Positions 1 to 8,674 of a stretch of DNA of 64,000 nt are shown here, one piece after another (the stretch's first letter is position 1; each line of letters begins with the position of its first letter). The notes beneath the pieces were generated by a model. The model was not told where the DNA came from, ran no database searches, and worked only from the letters and a program-made list of their open reading frames with translations. Position numbers and translations under genes: made by a program. The stretch spans positions 47,012-111,011 of the forward strand of contig JADZCJ010000109.1 of the NCBI GenBank assembly GCA_020851635.1. The letters are read 5' to 3'. The stretch is from Anaerolineae bacterium. GTDB taxonomy: Bacteria; Chloroflexota; Anaerolineae; UBA4142; SHND01.

Positions 1-713
1 GGCCATAGCGTAAAGGGCGCGCTGTATTGGGTCAGCCGGTTCGCGCGCAGCGCTTGAATCAACGCCTGCACTTCTGCGCCGTCGTTTGGGTCGCTCGCGC
101 TTGGCGCGTTCGGGCTGTCCGAATTGTTGTCCGAGGGACCCGTGCACCACCATGTTTCTTCCGTGTCCGTCAACCCATCGTTGTCCGCATCGGCTGCCAC
201 CGCATTGAGTATCTCCGCGACAGCTGCAGATTCCGTCAGCCCCGCGCCGGTCGGGCTGCGCATGTCGGCAACCCGCACCAGACCCTGTGGAAACATTCCG
301 AGCCGTCCCAATTCGTCAATCTTGTTGCGCTTGACGAGCACGACAGCCGTTTCCTCCGCTGCCGTCAGAACCTTGAACCCCATGGCTTGAAGCCGGTCCA
401 CATCGGCGGCGCCGCGAATGAAAATTTGCGCGCGATAAAGTCCGGGAGGGGGTTGGAATTGTTCCGGAATCCCTTGCAGGGGCGGCGAATCTTCCAAATC
501 CTCCCCCAGCAGCGGTTGGCTGTCAGGGGAAACAAAAAATGCCGGATCCGTCAGGGACGCGGCATTTTCAGAGACTATCGGGGCGGCAAGAGCCGGGGAT
601 ATATTTGCAGCGAAAGAGGTTGTGTACGGTGCAGGGGCGGCTTGGATTGTGCCAATGGGCAGCATGGACAAAACCAGACCCAGAACAACCAGGAGGTGAA
701 GCAAGCGAGACAT
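1..713 (-). CDS. Secreted protein with calcium-binding-type repeat, 3' end outside window
   Basis: Reading leftward from an ATG at 711-713, the frame stays open to base 1, so only the first 237 residues are seen. Residues 1-25 form a signal peptide with a hydrophobic core rich in Leu and Val and an Ala-rich cleavage region. Residues near 175-190 contain the DADNDGLTD motif, typical of thrombospondin type 3/EF-hand-like repeats that bind calcium in exported bacterial proteins. The region between (about residues 80-150) has no motif I recognise. A sigma70-type promoter lies about 65 nt upstream. The function is unknown; an extracellular or surface-anchored protein, such as a protease or adhesin with the repeat as spacer, is an inference. 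Confidence 0.75.
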   Translation of the reverse strand, partial: MSRLLHLLVVLGLVLSMLPIGTIQAAPAPYTTSFAANISPALAAPIVSENAASLTDPAFFVSPDSQPLLGEDLEDSPPLQGIPEQFQPPPGLYRAQIFIRGAADVDRLQAMGFKVLTAAEETAVVLVKRNKIDELGRLGMFPQGLVRVADMRSPTGAGLTESAAVAEILNAVAADADNDGLTDTEETWWCTGPSDNNSDSPNAPSASDPNDGAEVQALIQALRANRLTQYSAPFTLW

Positions 714-784
714 AGCCAGTCCTTTCAGTGAAATTCAACGAGCAAGAGCGCAATGCGCATGACAGGACAGCCAAATGTAATTGA

Positions 785-813
785 ATTATTTCATATCTCG
801 CAGCGCCCGTCAA
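785..813 (-). promoter_or_regulatory. Promoter for the secreted-protein gene; rest of gap empty
   Basis: On the minus strand a -35 TTGACG and a -10 AATAAT are separated by 17 nt, each one mismatch from consensus. The predicted transcript begins near 778 and has a leader of about 65 nt to the ATG at 713. The rest of the gap up to 1035 contains nothing I can support. Confidence 0.55.
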
Positions 814-1035
814 TGCCCTAGCGTAACAATTTCGAACCAGGTTGGACCTCTCCGGTCTTAATCGGACACATGGCGACTCTTGTCAACAAGGCAGACAAAC
901 CCTCAACGCGTCTTGCTCTCGATCTCTTTAGACTCGAGCCAGGTCAACCCGGAACTTGCCCCATCCGAACGCGACACGCCGGTACGCGGGGTGGGACCGG
1001 ACCCGCACAACATAACGGGTGCCATCATCAAGATT

Positions 1036-2061
1036 TCACCTGCCGCTTGCCTGCTGCGCAAGCCGTTGCTTTTGGTCGCTCAGAATCTGTTGGAGTTTTT
1101 CCGAGCGATGAGTTGCCAGAATGCGGCGCATTGTCCCCGACGAAGAGCGCATTGCCAGTGATTCGGTCGTGGCGCCCATAGCGCTATAGTGCACTCCGCG
1201 CACCAATTCGCCGTCCGTGATCCCCGTGCCGGCAAAAAAGACATTGTCACTTTTTACCAGATCGGCGCTCGTCATGACGCGGTTGACATCATAGCCCATT
1301 TCCACGGCGCGCTTTTTTTCTGCCTCATCGCGCGGGTAGAGGCGCGCATGGATTTCGCCGCCCAGACATTTGAGCGCGCTGGCGGTCACCACCCCTTCGG
1401 GCGCGCCGCCCGCTCCCATCACCGCATCCACACCGGTATCGGGCAAACAGGCGGCAATGCTCGGCGCGACATCGCCATCGGTGATTAGTTTCAAGCGCGC
1501 GCCGGTGGCGCGAATATCTTTGATGAGCTGCTCGTGGCGAGGTCGGTCGAGCACGACAATGACGAGCTCGGTCACGGCTTTGCCTTTGGCGCGCGCAATG
1601 TTTGCCAAATTTGCGGCGACGGGGGCATTCAAATCAATCACGCGGGCAGCTTCGGGTCCGACGGCGAGTTTGTCCATATAGACGATGGGACCGGGGAAAA
1701 ACATCGAGCCGCGCTCTGCCAGCGCGACGACGGCAATCGAATTAGGTAACCCAAGCGCAAGGGGGCGGGTGCCGTCAATCGGGTCCACCGCCAGATCACA
1801 GCGCGGGACTTGTCTGCCCGCGCCATAGTTGCCGAGCCGCTCGCCGTTATACAACATGGGCGCCTCGTCTTTTTCGCCCTCACCGATCACAATTACGCCG
1901 TCCATTTCGACGGTATTGAGCATGAGACGCATGGCGTCCACAGCTGCCTTGTCAGCTTCGATCTTTTTGTTGCGCCCCATCCACGGCGCGGCGGCGAGCG
2001 CGGCGGATTCGGTCACGCGTACGAGTTCCAAACCGATGTTGCGATCAGGTGCGTTTGACAT
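1036..2061 (-). CDS. glpX: Fructose-1,6-bisphosphatase class II
   Basis: The 341-residue product has GlpX features: WMGRNKKIEADKAAVDAM near the N-terminus, the metal-binding IGEGEKDEAPM segment, DPIDGTRPLALG, and a C-terminal FAGTGITDGELVRGV motif. It hydrolyses fructose-1,6-bisphosphate to fructose-6-phosphate in gluconeogenesis in the cytoplasm. The start at 2061 (MSNAPDR) is preferred because GAGG lies 6 nt upstream; an ATG one codon earlier and a TTG at 2115 are also possible. It lies 84 nt after murJ on the same strand and is probably the last gene of that run. Length is normal for the family. Confidence 0.93.
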   Translation of the reverse strand: MSNAPDRNIGLELVRVTESAALAAAPWMGRNKKIEADKAAVDAMRLMLNTVEMDGVIVIGEGEKDEAPMLYNGERLGNYGAGRQVPRCDLAVDPIDGTRPLALGLPNSIAVVALAERGSMFFPGPIVYMDKLAVGPEAARVIDLNAPVAANLANIARAKGKAVTELVIVVLDRPRHEQLIKDIRATGARLKLITDGDVAPSIAACLPDTGVDAVMGAGGAPEGVVTASALKCLGGEIHARLYPRDEAEKKRAVEMGYDVNRVMTSADLVKSDNVFFAGTGITDGELVRGVHYSAMGATTESLAMRSSSGTMRRILATHRSEKLQQILSDQKQRLAQQASGR

Positions 2062-2145
2062 CATTGTCCTCTGTGGTGTGATTTCTCTACGTGGTCCAAT
2101 TTGAAAGGCACACAAATAATAAATCCAAACGCAGAAAATTAATAA

Positions 2146-3555
2146 TCAGCGCCTTTGACGCACAAACCTTTTTTGCGAGAGGAACCACAAGACCACTGCC
2201 TCGCTCGTAACGCCGATCCCGTATGCCAGCGCGAGTCCGGCGGCTCCCAGCACATCACGCAATGCGACCATCAGCGTGACTTTTAACACCATCCCGCCAA
2301 TGGCAACAAACATGGGCGTCTTGCTGTCGTGGTTGGCATAAAAGACGCGCGCAACCAGTTCAAGGAGCGCTTCGCCCACAATCGCAAGCGCATAGAACCG
2401 CAAGACCTGCGCCGTGAGCGCGGTGGAATTGGCATCGAACGCGCCGCGCTGGAAAACGAGCGCGACGATCGGCTCGGCAAAAAGGATTGTGACAAGAGCG
2501 GCAGGAATGGCAAGCGAGAGAATGGAGAAGAGGGTGATGCGATAGAGGTATCGAAAGCCCGGCATATCCGCCGCCGCTACGCGTTGAGCCAGCCGCGGAA
2601 AGACGACGACTGCAATCGCGGTGCCGATCAACGTTTCGGGAAACTGCCACAACGAATACGCATAACCCAGCGCGCTGATGCTGCCCACGGGAAGAAAAGA
2701 CCCAATCGAATTGCGAAGCAAAAGCGTGATGCTGCCCAGATTTGTCGTAATGATGCGCGGACCGAGCAGGCGAAAGAGTTCGCGCATGCTCCGTTGTCCT
2801 GTGCCGAGTGTGGGGAACCAAACCATGCCCGCGCGCACCAGTCCGGGCGCCTGTATGCCAAGATGCAGCAGCGAGCCAATGACGATGCCCCATGCCAGCC
2901 CAAAAATCCCCATCGTCGGGACGAGAAAGATTACGCCGAAAATGACTCCGACATTGTGCAGTGGTCCCGCCAGCGCCGCGAGCGCAAAACGGTTTGTGGC
3001 GTGCAGGATGCCCGTGATCGTTCCACTGACGCCGAGCACGATGGCGGCGAGCAGCACAACACGCATCAAATTCGTAGCAAGCTCACGCTGCGCCGCGTCG
3101 AACCCCGGCGCGAGCAGCGCGCCAATCAACCACGGCGCGAGCAAAATTCCGAGACCCGCGACCGCGGTGACCAGCAAAAACATGTCATTGAGCACTGCGC
3201 TGGCAAAGCGCCAGCCCTCGCGTTTGCCTGCCTCATCCTTGACGAAATGAGTGCTAAAGACCGGAATAAAGACAGCGGCGATCGTCGTGCCCGCGATCAC
3301 CGAATCGAGTGTATCGGAAAAGGTGTTGGCAACACGAAACGCATCCATTGCCGAACTGGTGCCAAACGCGCGGGCAACGAGTACCTCGCGCACCAGCCCG
3401 AGCACTTTGCTGGCAAAGAATCCGGCGGCTACGACGAGGGCGGAAATCGTCAGCGAGCGTTCGACGAGGATCGAGGCGGAAATGAAGCGCCGCCACCACG
3501 GAGTAAAGGCGCGCGGGTCAAGAACCCAGTTCTGCCAACGCCTGTTGTGCGGCAT
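2146..3555 (-). CDS. murJ: Lipid II flippase MurJ (MviN family)
   Basis: The product is a polytopic membrane protein of about 469 residues with a dozen or more hydrophobic segments. It begins with the MurJ-type stretch SKVLGLVREVLVARAFG and has FIPVFSTHFV and an R-rich cytoplasmic loop. MurJ flips the peptidoglycan precursor lipid II across the membrane. The ATG at 3555 overlaps the last 38 nt of the C39-like gene upstream, suggesting translational coupling; no clear Shine-Dalgarno is seen, so a slightly later start is possible. The polar extension upstream of 3555 is not family-like. Its neighbours are cell-envelope or repair genes on the same strand. Confidence 0.9.
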   Translation of the reverse strand: MPHNRRWQNWVLDPRAFTPWWRRFISASILVERSLTISALVVAAGFFASKVLGLVREVLVARAFGTSSAMDAFRVANTFSDTLDSVIAGTTIAAVFIPVFSTHFVKDEAGKREGWRFASAVLNDMFLLVTAVAGLGILLAPWLIGALLAPGFDAAQRELATNLMRVVLLAAIVLGVSGTITGILHATNRFALAALAGPLHNVGVIFGVIFLVPTMGIFGLAWGIVIGSLLHLGIQAPGLVRAGMVWFPTLGTGQRSMRELFRLLGPRIITTNLGSITLLLRNSIGSFLPVGSISALGYAYSLWQFPETLIGTAIAVVVFPRLAQRVAAADMPGFRYLYRITLFSILSLAIPAALVTILFAEPIVALVFQRGAFDANSTALTAQVLRFYALAIVGEALLELVARVFYANHDSKTPMFVAIGGMVLKVTLMVALRDVLGAAGLALAYGIGVTSEAVVLWFLSQKRFVRQRR

Positions 3556-4900
3556 GATAATTGGTGTTGAGTCTGACTGCGGATTGAAATGCGATGCGCG
3601 CCTGGTCAGCGCGACCGAGCTGCTGCAGGGCAAGTCCTTTGTAATAAAAGGATTCTTCCAGGTCGTTGGTTGGTTCTAGAGTCGCATCCGCGAGCGCAAT
3701 GATTTCTTGAAAGCGTCCGACATGATAGTATGCCTCATATGGACCAAACTGGTACCACATCATGCGCCAGGGGAGTTGCAGGACGCGCGCCTGATCAAAA
3801 GCATAGGCGGCAGATTCGTATTCGCGCAGACCCACGAGCGATGAACCGAGATTGAATGCCGCGAACGCGTCCTGTGGATTGACATTCCATTCGTCCTGCG
3901 CGCGCTGCGCGGCATTGGCATACATGGTCGCATCATCGGAATCGGACCCCAAAATCGCGCGCACGACCGGTTCCTGTTGCGCGGTATAGACCAAAATGTA
4001 GGTGCGGTTGAATTGCCGCCAGAGTTGGTCCAACTCGTCCCAACTGACAAACTGATTGGGACCATTATACGAATCCTGAGCCGTGATGCCGCGCTCGTCA
4101 TAGCCAGTGATCAAGCGATAGTGACCCATCCAGCCCTGCTTGGCGCGCGGCGGATCATAACCGGTTTCGACCATGACGGGCAGGTTATTGGACAATAACA
4201 GTTTGATGCGGTCGAGGTCTCCGTTGACGCGTGTGATGGAACGAAAGCCAACCTGCTGTGCATACCCCGTCAGTTCGTCCGGTCCGACATTGCGGTCATC
4301 CTTGTTGGGTTTGAGCACATTGGCGATTTCGACCTGTGTGTCCTGTGTGTATTCATAATAGGACAAGAACATGCGGAGGGTGGTGGGTCCGCAATTGTTG
4401 AATCGCTGAGCTTCGTGAGCAACTCCGGTCAACTGCAGGGTGGGTTGAATGGGGTTGAGCGCGGCGTTTTCGACAACGATGGGCGCAAGAGTCGCGGCGA
4501 CGGTGGGTTCGGGTGTGGCCGCTTGCGCCTGTGCCTGCGCCGTCTCGGGAGCAGCCGGCACAACGGGCATCACGGTCGGCGGAATCGGCGGCTCGGCAGT
4601 CGCGGCCGGCTCGCGTTTGGCGATTTTGGACGACCACGCGCCCGTAGGTATGCCCGCGCTCACCGGTTTCAGAATGGGTGTGGGCACAAAGTCGGGTCGT
4701 TCGGGTCCGGGGAGCAATTCCAGCACGCGATAGCGCGCGGAATCCATTTTCAGTTCCAGCCATTCGCCCATCGTCACGCTGACCAGCCCGTAAGCAACAC
4801 CGGCACAGCCCAACAACAACAGCGTCAGCGTGAGCCACATTAACGCAGGGCGAAGATCCGTGCGCCGGGAACGCCGGCGCACGTACAAGTCATGCTTCAT
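3518..4900 (-). CDS. C39-like cysteine peptidase with TPR repeats, membrane anchored
   Basis: This is a 460-residue protein. Residues 20-42 form one transmembrane or uncleaved signal segment. Residues 85-150 are a Pro/Ala/Thr-rich linker. From about 160 a peptidase_C39_2-like domain carries the NNCGPTTLRM catalytic-Cys motif, then GHYRLITGYDERG with the catalytic His, and DSYNGPN with the expected Asp/Asn. The last 120 residues hold tetratricopeptide-type helical repeats (AFNLGSSLVGLREYESAAYAFDQA and a later copy). It is likely an extracytoplasmic thiol peptidase or a C39-fold binding protein. The substrate is unknown. It overlaps murJ, hinting at an envelope role. Confidence 0.8.
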   Translation of the reverse strand: MKHDLYVRRRSRRTDLRPALMWLTLTLLLLGCAGVAYGLVSVTMGEWLELKMDSARYRVLELLPGPERPDFVPTPILKPVSAGIPTGAWSSKIAKREPAATAEPPIPPTVMPVVPAAPETAQAQAQAATPEPTVAATLAPIVVENAALNPIQPTLQLTGVAHEAQRFNNCGPTTLRMFLSYYEYTQDTQVEIANVLKPNKDDRNVGPDELTGYAQQVGFRSITRVNGDLDRIKLLLSNNLPVMVETGYDPPRAKQGWMGHYRLITGYDERGITAQDSYNGPNQFVSWDELDQLWRQFNRTYILVYTAQQEPVVRAILGSDSDDATMYANAAQRAQDEWNVNPQDAFAAFNLGSSLVGLREYESAAYAFDQARVLQLPWRMMWYQFGPYEAYYHVGRFQEIIALADATLEPTNDLEESFYYKGLALQQLGRADQARIAFQSAVRLNTNYHAAQQALAELGS

Positions 4901-4954
4901 TCATCTTGTCCAAATCAAGCGGAGCCAACGCAAGTGGGTATCAATTTGCGAGCA

Positions 4955-5641
4955 TTATTGTGAGGAATCACGCTGCAGGGCGAGGACGCTCACGTATACC
5001 ACCAACAGGATTGCGCTAAAGACAATTATGATCGCAACGGGCTGGCGATGGGCAATCGGATGCAAAAAGGGTGTAATTGCATCCTGAAGCACCGCGAGCG
5101 GGTCGGTGACGACGTCCCAACTGTTCCAGCGCAAAAAGCGCCCGAGATAAATGCCGACGCCGTTCAAGCCGACGACAACCAGGACCATGATCCAGCTCCA
5201 CACGAAACCGACGGACTGTTTTACCATGCGCTGGACGATTTGGAGAGAGGCAACGGCGAGCAAAAGCCCCGTCCATGCCATCGTAATAAAGAATGCAATA
5301 TCATACCAATATGGAACGGGCGGGAACTCGCGCAGGTTGTAGAGATCGGTGACGAGATATGCCGCGTTGGGAAAGAACAAGAGCCAGACGAGCGACGGCA
5401 GAATGAACTGCCATGCCCCTGCCCTGCGGCGGTGCAGCACTGCCATAAACAACGCGCACGAATATGGGATCCACGCCAAAAAGAGATTCCACATCATGAA
5501 CCTGTGGATGAGCGAATCACTCCACAAGGCGCGCACGACAAAAAACGCGACGCCCAAGAGACTGGAAATCAAGACCGGATAGAACAATTGGTCTTGAAGA
5601 AAGCGATGCAAGTTTATTATCCGTGTCTGAAAACCAGGCAT
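4955..5641 (-). CDS. DUF1361 family integral membrane protein
   Basis: The protein has about 228 residues and six to seven hydrophobic helices. DUF1361 hallmarks are visible: LFFPNAAYLVTDLYNLR in the middle and GRFLRWNSWDV near the C-terminus. The start at 5641 (MPGFQTRII) is chosen because AGGAGAGG lies directly upstream at good spacing; an in-frame ATG at 5713 lacks a ribosome site. The family has no established biochemical function. It sits between rarA and the C39-like gene on the same strand and is probably cotranscribed with them. Confidence 0.85.
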   Translation of the reverse strand: MPGFQTRIINLHRFLQDQLFYPVLISSLLGVAFFVVRALWSDSLIHRFMMWNLFLAWIPYSCALFMAVLHRRRAGAWQFILPSLVWLLFFPNAAYLVTDLYNLREFPPVPYWYDIAFFITMAWTGLLLAVASLQIVQRMVKQSVGFVWSWIMVLVVVGLNGVGIYLGRFLRWNSWDVVTDPLAVLQDAITPFLHPIAHRQPVAIIIVFSAILLVVYVSVLALQRDSSQ

Positions 5642-5719
5642 AAACCTCTCCTGCAAAAAAGTCCGTATTTCCTCATTTAGACGACAATTCATGGTCTTTT
5701 GTTTCGCGGTCATTTCGCG

Positions 5720-7087
5720 TCAGATTTTTCCCATTTTGGCGCGCCACGCCTGCACCCGTTCGCGGATGATTTGCTCGTAGCCGAGCGTCCCGGGCGTATA
5801 GTACACCCTGTCCTTGAGCGCATCGGGCAAGTATTGTTGCGCCACGAAATGCTCGGCAAAATCATGCGGGTATTTGTATCCTTTGCCGTGTCCCAACGCG
5901 CTCGCGTCGCGCGAACCATCCTTGAGGTGGTTTGGGATCTCCATGTTTCCCAGCTGTTCGACGTCGGCGAGCGCCGCGCCGATCCCCAACGCGGAATTGG
6001 ACTTGGGGGCGGTTGCGAGGTAAATGACGCCCTGCGCGAGATTGAGCTGGGCTTCAGGGATGCCTACAAATTGGAGCGCCTGCGCGGCGGCGACGGCGAC
6101 GACAAGGGCTTGCGGGTCAGCGTTTCCAACATCCTCGGACGCAAAAATCACCATGCGGCGCGCGATAAATTCAGGGTCTTGGCCCGCATAGAGCATTTTT
6201 GCCAAATAGTATAGCGCGGCGTCCGGATCACTGCCGCGCATGCTCTTGATGAACGCACTGATGGTGTCATAGTGCTCGTCCGAAGATTTGTCATAGCGCT
6301 GGATACGTTTTTGAATGGATTCCTGCGCGATCTCGGCGGTGATGTGTATCACGCCTTGCGCGTCAGGCATGGTGGACTCGACCGCCAATTCGAGGGCATT
6401 CAGCGCGGTGCGCGCGTCCCCCCCCGCCATGTCCGCGAGGTGATGCAGCGCCTCGTCGCTGATCTCGATTCTGCGCGCGCCATAGCCGCGTTCCTCGTCT
6501 TGAAGGGCGCGGCGCAGCAGTCCCTCCGTCGCCCGCGTGCTCAGGTTCTGAAAACGGAAAATCCGCGAGCGCGAAAGGAGCGCGCCATTGACCTCAAAAT
6601 AGGGATTCTCTGTAGTTGCGCCGATGAGCGTGATCGTGCCGCTTTCGACATGCGGCAAGAGTGCGTCCTGCTGGGATTTGTTGAAACGGTGGATTTCGTC
6701 CACCAGCAAAATAGTGCGCTGCCCGTAGAGGTTGAACCGCTCGCGCGCCTCATCCACGATGCGGCGAATATCCGCCACACCTGCCAACACGGCGCTGAGC
6801 GTTTCAAAGTGGGACGCTGTGCGGTTGGCAATGATCGTGGCGAGCGTTGTTTTGCCGACTCCGGGAGGACCCCACAACACAATCGAAGAAAAGAGCTTGT
6901 CGCTTTCGATGGCGCGGCGCAAGAGTTTGCCCGCGCCGAGGATTTCCTCCTGCCCTTGAAATTCGTCCAGCGTGCGTGGACGCATGCGCGCGGCAAGCGG
7001 CTGCGTCCGCTCCCGTTCCTGTTCGCGCGCGGCTTGAAACATGTCGCGCGCGGCGGCTTTGCGTCCGGTCAGCTGTTTATTGCTCAT
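5720..7087 (-). CDS. rarA: Replication-associated recombination protein A, AAA+ ATPase
   Basis: The 455-residue product matches RarA/MgsA/Mgs1 in length and order: an N-terminal [18 protein letters not shown] segment, Walker [10 protein letters not shown], Walker [11 protein letters not shown], sensor 1 [13 protein letters not shown], and a C-terminal tetramerisation region with [14 protein letters not shown] and a terminal [13 protein letters not shown]. The family acts at stalled replication forks with SSB. The ATG at 7087 matches family starts. It leads a minus-strand run through DUF1361, C39 and murJ. Confidence 0.95.
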   Translation of the reverse strand: MSNKQLTGRKAAARDMFQAAREQERERTQPLAARMRPRTLDEFQGQEEILGAGKLLRRAIESDKLFSSIVLWGPPGVGKTTLATIIANRTASHFETLSAVLAGVADIRRIVDEARERFNLYGQRTILLVDEIHRFNKSQQDALLPHVESGTITLIGATTENPYFEVNGALLSRSRIFRFQNLSTRATEGLLRRALQDEERGYGARRIEISDEALHHLADMAGGDARTALNALELAVESTMPDAQGVIHITAEIAQESIQKRIQRYDKSSDEHYDTISAFIKSMRGSDPDAALYYLAKMLYAGQDPEFIARRMVIFASEDVGNADPQALVVAVAAAQALQFVGIPEAQLNLAQGVIYLATAPKSNSALGIGAALADVEQLGNMEIPNHLKDGSRDASALGHGKGYKYPHDFAEHFVAQQYLPDALKDRVYYTPGTLGYEQIIRERVQAWRAKMGKI

Positions 7088-7119
7088 TTGGAAACATTCT
7101 ACAACACATCTCGGATTTG

Positions 7120-7150
7120 GATAAAGAAACGGGCGGCTTGCGCCGCCCGT
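7120..7150 (-). terminator. Rho-independent terminator after the 7154-7774 gene
   Basis: On the minus strand a 9-bp GC stem (ACGGGCGGC / GCCGCCCGT) with a 4-nt loop is followed by a TTTCTTTAT run. It lies just after the stop of the hypothetical gene and before rarA. Confidence 0.7.
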
Positions 7151-7153
7151 AAC

Positions 7154-7774
7154 CTATTCGCTGTTAATTGCGCGTTTTAGCGTGGTGTAGCATTTTTCGA
7201 GTTCCGCCTGCTCTTGGGCGATCAGCGGGCTGTCTGTGAGTTTGCCCTGTTTGATCCATTCGTCAGAATAAACCATTGCCCGGGCGCGATGTTCCGCCGC
7301 CTTGTGCGCGCCCACGGGTTCCGCGCCATAGAGAAGGTTCAAATCGTAGAGCGCCTCAACCAGGGGCTGTTTGTCCTCACGGTCAAATAATTCGCGATGA
7401 ACAATCCACCATTTCACCTCGCGCCGCGCCGCATCCGCGACGTCATAATCCAATTTATGAACGTTTTTGACGTATTGGTAAAAGCGCCGCATATACGCTT
7501 CCGCCGTCGGTATGTCATTGTCGGGGAACGGCGCGGCAGCCATTTCGGCGCGGGCAACGAGATATGCCGCGTACGCCGCTTGAAACGGGTTGAGCGAAAA
7601 CGCCTCCCGGACCATTCCGATAGAGGCGCGCAGCAGGGCGCCCCATTTTTTTTGATAATACGCCACCCAGTTCGCAGTTTCCAAGTGCGCGAGTTTTATC
7701 GGGTCAAAACGCGCGAGAGGGCTGGATTTTGCCGGCGCTTGTTTTGCAGAGACGGACATTGTTTGGTCGGACAT
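7154..7774 (-). CDS. Conserved-looking hypothetical protein
   Basis: The product has 206 residues from the ATG at 7774, which has GGAG 8 nt upstream. It is soluble and helix-rich with many aromatic residues (ANWVAYYQKKWGALLRASIGMV near residue 35, YMRRFYQYVKNVHKLDYDVAD near 95). No signal peptide, membrane segment or catalytic motif is visible. It follows the SRPBCC gene by 28 nt and ends at a strong terminator, so the two probably form a small operon. I do not recognise a function. Confidence 0.75.
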   Translation of the reverse strand: MSDQTMSVSAKQAPAKSSPLARFDPIKLAHLETANWVAYYQKKWGALLRASIGMVREAFSLNPFQAAYAAYLVARAEMAAAPFPDNDIPTAEAYMRRFYQYVKNVHKLDYDVADAARREVKWWIVHRELFDREDKQPLVEALYDLNLLYGAEPVGAHKAAEHRARAMVYSDEWIKQGKLTDSPLIAQEQAELEKCYTTLKRAINSE

Positions 7775-7802
7775 GCCGCTGCTCCCTGGTCTTGTGTGCT
7801 TG

Positions 7803-8342
7803 CTATTTCGCGGATAGATTTCCGTTCGGTTGAGTCGGGGCAACCGACGCTCGAGGGTCAAGCTGAAAATTCTCATGGTGGACAAGATTCACATTCAAAA
7901 GACGCGCAAGCGCCGCGCCTCCATTTTTCATCACGGCGTCATGGTTCCACACAAAGAACGGGCTCGCAATTGGCGCGAGGAGGTTCATCCACCATTGCGT
8001 CGGGCGAACATGCCACAGATAATTTACCACGGTCAGATCGCCCTCGCGCGCCAACGTCCATCGCCCGAGACCCTCCAGTTCGCCGGTCGCGTTTCCTTCG
8101 ATCCGCGTCGGCGGTTCATTGCGGGTCACTTGGAGGTCAAAGGTTAGTTTGTATGGCAGTTCCGTGCGAAAGGTAAAGCGGTTTGTTTCACCGATCCCGT
8201 GGCTGTCCCCCCGCTTGAGGACCTCTACGCGCTCGATATTTTTCCACCATTGGGGCCAGTTTTGAGTGTCACGGATCGCCTCATAGACCCGCTCGATGGG
8301 CGCATCCAGTTTCCAGATTGTGACAAATTTGTACTCTGCCAT
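7803..8342 (-). CDS. SRPBCC (START-like) superfamily protein
   Basis: The product has 179 residues. The N-terminus (FVTIWKLDAPIERVYEAIRDTQNWPQWWKNI) is the usual first strand and helix of polyketide-cyclase/Bet v1-like SRPBCC domains, followed by alternating strands (NRFTFRTELPYKLTFDLQV, DLTVVNYLWHV) and a long C-terminal helix with AVMKNGGAALARLL. Such domains bind hydrophobic ligands; the ligand here is unknown. The ATG at 8342 has GGGAGG upstream. It probably forms an operon with the next gene. Confidence 0.85.
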   Translation of the reverse strand: MAEYKFVTIWKLDAPIERVYEAIRDTQNWPQWWKNIERVEVLKRGDSHGIGETNRFTFRTELPYKLTFDLQVTRNEPPTRIEGNATGELEGLGRWTLAREGDLTVVNYLWHVRPTQWWMNLLAPIASPFFVWNHDAVMKNGGAALARLLNVNLVHHENFQLDPRASVAPTQPNGNLSAK

Positions 8343-8611
8343 GGTTGTCCTCCCAAGAGCTATACCTATGTCGCAAGCGCGCGTTTCGGCACGACATTGT
8401 GGAATGACCTGTTGAGCTTCAATGCTCAGAGACGCGTTTCTCTTCTAACGCCCACCGTGGCAGGGTGCCATTGAGTCCAGTATTTGGCGGTATAACCCTC
8501 CCCCGCATCAAATTGACCTAATTATACGTCAGGATGGCAGGTCACCTCCAGACCAAGAAATGCTCATTTTTTGCTCATTGTCTTGGGAGGATGCAGCTCG
8601 CCATGACAAGC

Positions 8612-8653
8612 AAAAAACTCGGAACACCGTGTGCGGCGTTCCGAGTTTTTTTG
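8612..8653. terminator. Bidirectional rho-independent terminator
   Basis: The stem ACTCGGAAC / GTTCCGAGT is flanked by an A-run on the left and a T-run on the right, so it can work on both strands. It ends the minus-strand Nuo/HdrED transcript 22 nt after the stop at 8675. The remaining gap to the SRPBCC gene (8343-8611) contains a minus-strand TATAAT at 8521-8526 with no convincing -35, and nothing else that I can support. Confidence 0.8.
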
Positions 8654-8674
8654 TTTTTGCCAAAAGGCAGCAAG

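Noticed and set aside
2329..3570. Long plus-strand open frame opposite murJ
   Set aside because: It encodes a low-complexity Arg/Asp-rich peptide, is fully antisense to a clear gene and has no ribosome site. Similar antisense frames at 28251-29804 and 45329-47077 were rejected for the same reason.
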